DNA of 55,662 nt, from NCBI GenBank assembly GCA_945862125.1, contig CAMAYC010000017.1:1-55662 (forward strand). The letters run 5' to 3'. The notes beneath the pieces were generated by a model. The model searched no databases and was not told where the DNA came from. It saw only the letters and a list, made by a program, of their open reading frames with translations. A program made the position numbers and the translations under genes. How positions within the stretch are numbered: the first letter of the stretch is position 1; every line of letters begins with the position of its first letter. Positions 53,176 to 55,662 of the stretch are shown one piece after another. The stretch is from Reyranella massiliensis 521. Its GTDB lineage: Bacteria; Pseudomonadota; Alphaproteobacteria; Reyranellales; Reyranellaceae.

Positions 53176-54375
53176 ATGGCTGAGGGAATATTCACGGGCC
53201 TGAAGGTCATCGATTGCGCGAGCTGGATCGCGGGACCGGCGGCGGCAACGATCCTCTCGGACTTCGGCGCCGAGGTCATCAAGCTCGAGCCGCCCGGCGC
53301 CGGCGATCCGTGGCGGGCCTCGGCCGCGGTGCCCGGCAAGACCACGGACTACTGGTGGCAACTGACGGCCCGCAACAAGCGGAGCCTCGCGATCGATCTC
53401 AAGCACGCCGAAGGGCTTCGCGTGCTTCAACGCCTGATCGCCACGACCGACGTCTTCATCACCAACTTCCCGCTGCCCGTGCGCGAGCGCCTGAAGATCG
53501 CCGCCGCCGACCTGCTCGCGATCAATCCGCGGCTCATCTACGGCTCGATCACCGCCTATGGCGAGACCGGCGAGGAAGCCGCCCGCACGGGCTTCGACGC
53601 GACCGCCTACTGGGCCCGCACGGGCCTGATGGACATGGTGCGGGCCACCACCGACGTGGAGCCGGCGCGCTCCATGCCGGGCATGGGCGATCATCCAACC
53701 GCGACGGGACTCTATGCCGCCATCGTGACGGCGCTCTACCGTCGCGAAAAAACCGGACGCGGCGGCGTCGCGCAAACCTCGCTGCTGCAGAACGGTCTCT
53801 GGGCCAACGGCTGCTTCGTGCAGAACCGGCTGTTCGGCGAGCACGTCAAGCACCGGCCGCCACGGACCGACACGCCGAGCGCGCTGGCCAACCACTACCG
53901 CTGCCGCGACGGGCGCTGGTTCCTGATGGCGTTGCACAACGAGGCGCGCCAGCTCGCGAGTTTCCTGAAGGCGATCGACGCCGAGCACCTGGCGCAGGAC
54001 GAACGCTTCGCCACCCAGCCGGCGCGGCGCGCCAACCACAAGGCGCTGACGGAAATCCTCGACGGGATCTTCGCCCGGCGCGATCTCGCGGACTGGAAGC
54101 CGATCCTCGAAGCGGCCGGCGTGACCTTCGGCGCCGTGTTCACGGTCGACGAGGCCGCGGACGATCGCCAGTCGCGCGAGATCGGCGCGCTGGTGCCTTT
54201 CGCCGATGGCGCGGGCCTCACCGTATCGAGCCCCTTCGACCTCGACGACACCACCAAGGTCGCCCCGCGCCGCGCGCCCACGGTCGGTCAGCACTCGGAA
54301 GCGGTGCTGCGCGACGCCGGCTATTCCGCCGACGAGATCGCGCGGCTCAAGACGCTCGGCATTTTGCAGCAGTAG
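53176..54375 (+). CDS. Family III CoA transferase (CaiB/BaiF)
   Basis: 399 residues. N-terminal GLKVIDCASWIAGPAAATILSDFGAEVIKLEPP is the family's signature region, and the aspartate that carries the acyl-CoA intermediate lies in TGFDATAYWARTG. It transfers CoA between carboxylic acids. Tight spacing to the esterase suggests that an ester is hydrolysed and the product acid activated, which is inference. Confidence 0.9.
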   Translation: MAEGIFTGLKVIDCASWIAGPAAATILSDFGAEVIKLEPPGAGDPWRASAAVPGKTTDYWWQLTARNKRSLAIDLKHAEGLRVLQRLIATTDVFITNFPLPVRERLKIAAADLLAINPRLIYGSITAYGETGEEAARTGFDATAYWARTGLMDMVRATTDVEPARSMPGMGDHPTATGLYAAIVTALYRREKTGRGGVAQTSLLQNGLWANGCFVQNRLFGEHVKHRPPRTDTPSALANHYRCRDGRWFLMALHNEARQLASFLKAIDAEHLAQDERFATQPARRANHKALTEILDGIFARRDLADWKPILEAAGVTFGAVFTVDEAADDRQSREIGALVPFADGAGLTVSSPFDLDDTTKVAPRRAPTVGQHSEAVLRDAGYSADEIARLKTLGILQQ

Positions 54376-54409
54376 GACAACAGCCACGTCACCTGAAAGG
54401 ACCAACCCC

Positions 54410-54805
54410 ATGACCCTCACCCTCGCGGATGCCAATCGCGTGATCGCCGGTGCCATCGAGAAGGCGAACCAGCAAGGCACCAGGATGAACATCGCCGTGT
54501 GCGACGCGGGCGGTCGGCTGCTCGCTTTCCAGCGCATGGATGGCGCCATGTGGGCCGGCTCCTTCGGAAGCCAGGGCAAGGCCATGGCCTCGGCCGCCTT
54601 CGGACGCCCGAGCGGCGATCTGACGCCACGCGCCGATCATCCGACCTTGCGCGGCATCGCCGCGGCCGAAGGCAACCATATGTTCTATGGCCAGGGCGCC
54701 GTGCCGATCTTCCGCCAGGGAGTCCTGATCGGCGCCTGTGGCGTTGGCGGCGGGACCGCGCAGGAAGACGAGGATTGCGCCCGCGCCGGGGTTGAGAAGC
54801 TCTGA
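54410..54805 (+). CDS. GlcG/HbpS family protein
   Basis: 131 residues with the pattern IAVCDAGGRLLAFQRMDGA, KAMASAAFGRPS and VPIFRQGVLIGACGVGGG, typical of GlcG/HbpS proteins (haem-binding or diol-dehydratase-reactivase-like fold). Precise role unknown. 34 bp after the CoA transferase gene and coupled to the next gene (TGATG). Confidence 0.86.
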   Translation: MTLTLADANRVIAGAIEKANQQGTRMNIAVCDAGGRLLAFQRMDGAMWAGSFGSQGKAMASAAFGRPSGDLTPRADHPTLRGIAAAEGNHMFYGQGAVPIFRQGVLIGACGVGGGTAQEDEDCARAGVEKL

Positions 54806-55662
54806 TGATGACGGACCGCTACGGCCTCGCCCTCTCCACCTCGGACACCGCCGCGCGCGATGCTTATGTCGAGGGCGTCGATCTCCTGCTCACCGTCTAC
54901 CCCGGTGCCGCCGCGTCTTTCGACCGCGCCATCGCCGCCGATCCCGCGTTCGCTTTGGCCCATATCGGCAAGGCCCGCGCCCTTCAGCTCGCGGGCAACC
55001 TTGCCGCGATGCGCGAGTCTCTCGCCACCGCGGTGTCCCACAGTGACGGCGCGTCGGCGCGCGAGCAGAGCCACATAGATGTCTTTCGTCACCTGTTTGC
55101 CGGCCAGGCCGTCGCCGCGCTGGCCGCGATCCGCACCCATGTCGAGACATGGCCGCGCGATGCGCTGGTGCTGAGCCTCGCCGCCAACCAGGGTGGATTG
55201 ATCGGCATGTCCGGCCTGCCCGGCCGCGAGCAGGGACTCATCGATTTTCTCGACCCACTCGCCACGCACTACGGCGAGGATTGGTGGTTCGAGGCCCATT
55301 ACGGCATGGCGCTGTCGGAAATCGGCAAACACGACGCGGCGCGTCCGAAGATTGAACGCTCCCTCGCCCAGACCCGACGCAACGCCTATGGCGCGCACGC
55401 CTTCGCCCATCTCTGCTACGAGACCGGCGAGCGCGACAGCGGCGTCAAATTCCTGCGCGACTGGCTGCCGCTCTACGATCGCGGCGGCGGGCTGTTCGGC
55501 CACCTGAACTGGCACCTCGGCCTGTTCGAGCTGCATGCCGGCAATCTCGACGCAGCCCTTCGCCTCTACAACGACGCCTTCTGCGCCGACGATCATCGCG
55601 GCGCGGTGCACCAGAAGCTCTCGGATTCGGCCGCGTTCCTGTGGCGATCGGAACTGGCCGGC
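54805..55662 (+). CDS. TTC38/StaR-like TPR protein (3' end outside window)
   Basis: Open from ATG 54805 (or ATG 54808) to the window end, 286 codons without a stop. The helical pattern FALAHIGKARALQLAG, WPRDALVLSLAANQGG, WWFEAHYGMALSEIGKHD and NWHLGLFELHAGNLDAALRLY parallels the protein encoded at 21185, so both belong to the same TPR subfamily. Its start overlaps the GlcG/HbpS stop, forming an operon with the CoA transferase and esterase genes. Confidence 0.75.
   Translation, partial: MMTDRYGLALSTSDTAARDAYVEGVDLLLTVYPGAAASFDRAIAADPAFALAHIGKARALQLAGNLAAMRESLATAVSHSDGASAREQSHIDVFRHLFAGQAVAALAAIRTHVETWPRDALVLSLAANQGGLIGMSGLPGREQGLIDFLDPLATHYGEDWWFEAHYGMALSEIGKHDAARPKIERSLAQTRRNAYGAHAFAHLCYETGERDSGVKFLRDWLPLYDRGGGLFGHLNWHLGLFELHAGNLDAALRLYNDAFCADDHRGAVHQKLSDSAAFLWRSELAG

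Noticed and set aside
53071..54585. Long minus-strand frame antisense to the CoA transferase
   Set aside because: Shadow of a clear family III CoA transferase; no motif or ribosome binding site.

Overview
The window is a GC-rich chromosomal stretch from an alphaproteobacterium. Codons end almost always in G or C. The gene repertoire (FadB/FadA-type beta-oxidation, CoxL/M/S-type molybdenum hydroxylases, Bug/TctC binding protein, opine-type oxidases, family III CoA transferase, many LysR/TetR switches) resembles soil or plant-associated Rhodospirillales/Hyphomicrobiales, for example Reyranella-like bacteria. The genus is a guess from gene content, not a measurement. No rRNA, tRNA, CRISPR array or intact transposase was recognised.

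Layout. 1-2355: truncated tetR and an SDR gene, divergent from a multi-pass membrane protein, with two GTTGAC-N3-GTCAAC sites between them. 2477-2967: an HTH orphan followed by a 56-bp palindrome. 3202-6516: a two-gene beta-oxidation operon (multifunctional enoyl-CoA hydratase/3-hydroxyacyl-CoA dehydrogenase, then thiolase), ended by palindromic repeats. 6745-9730: FMN alpha-hydroxy-acid dehydrogenase, phytanoyl-CoA dioxygenase-like protein and a GST. 9720-17879: nine minus-strand genes in a tight operon (ABC importer, histidine phosphatase, and a set of oxidases of the HcnABC/opine-oxidase type), controlled by a divergent OccR-like LysR gene at 17986. 18897-24449: cupin/LysR pair, RlmM-like methyltransferase, TTC38/StaR-like TPR protein, small secreted protein, MpaB/latex-clearing-type oxygenase. 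24553-32815: a solo CoxL-type subunit and, further on, a complete FAD/2Fe-2S/molybdopterin operon, with an Hsp20 gene remnant, an MBL hydrolase and a small ORF between. 33144-35223: a lower-GC island with a large orphan protein, flanked by imperfect direct repeats that contain a terminator. 35224-40901: frameshifted small gene, CspA, Tat-exported multicopper oxidase, a secreted protein with two DTG motifs of pepsin type, YjlB-like cupin, bestrophin-like membrane protein, and a TctC binding protein.

40909-44613 is the most interesting part. It is a GrrM-type radical SAM/SPASM RiPP locus with two precursor peptides (grrA1, grrA2) whose C-termini are long runs of W-H-N and W-G-N triplets separated by Gly. 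The maturase gene lies between them and overlaps by 4 bp a gene for an unrecognised secreted protein with a Cys-X2-Cys pair. That gene ends 2 bp before grrA2. A transglutaminase-like protease gene lies just upstream on the same strand. By analogy with the GrrA/OscA family, the peptides are predicted to be exported and cross-linked into three-residue cyclophanes (aromatic carbon of Trp to the third residue, Asn). The unknown secreted protein and the transglutaminase look like additions to the standard set.

44832-55662: second CspA, fatty-acid desaturase, ethanolamine-type APC permease, M23 peptidase, Sel1 protein, CPA2 antiporter with a translationally coupled small membrane protein, HSL-type esterase, family III CoA transferase, GlcG/HbpS protein, and a second TTC38/StaR-like TPR protein cut by the window end.
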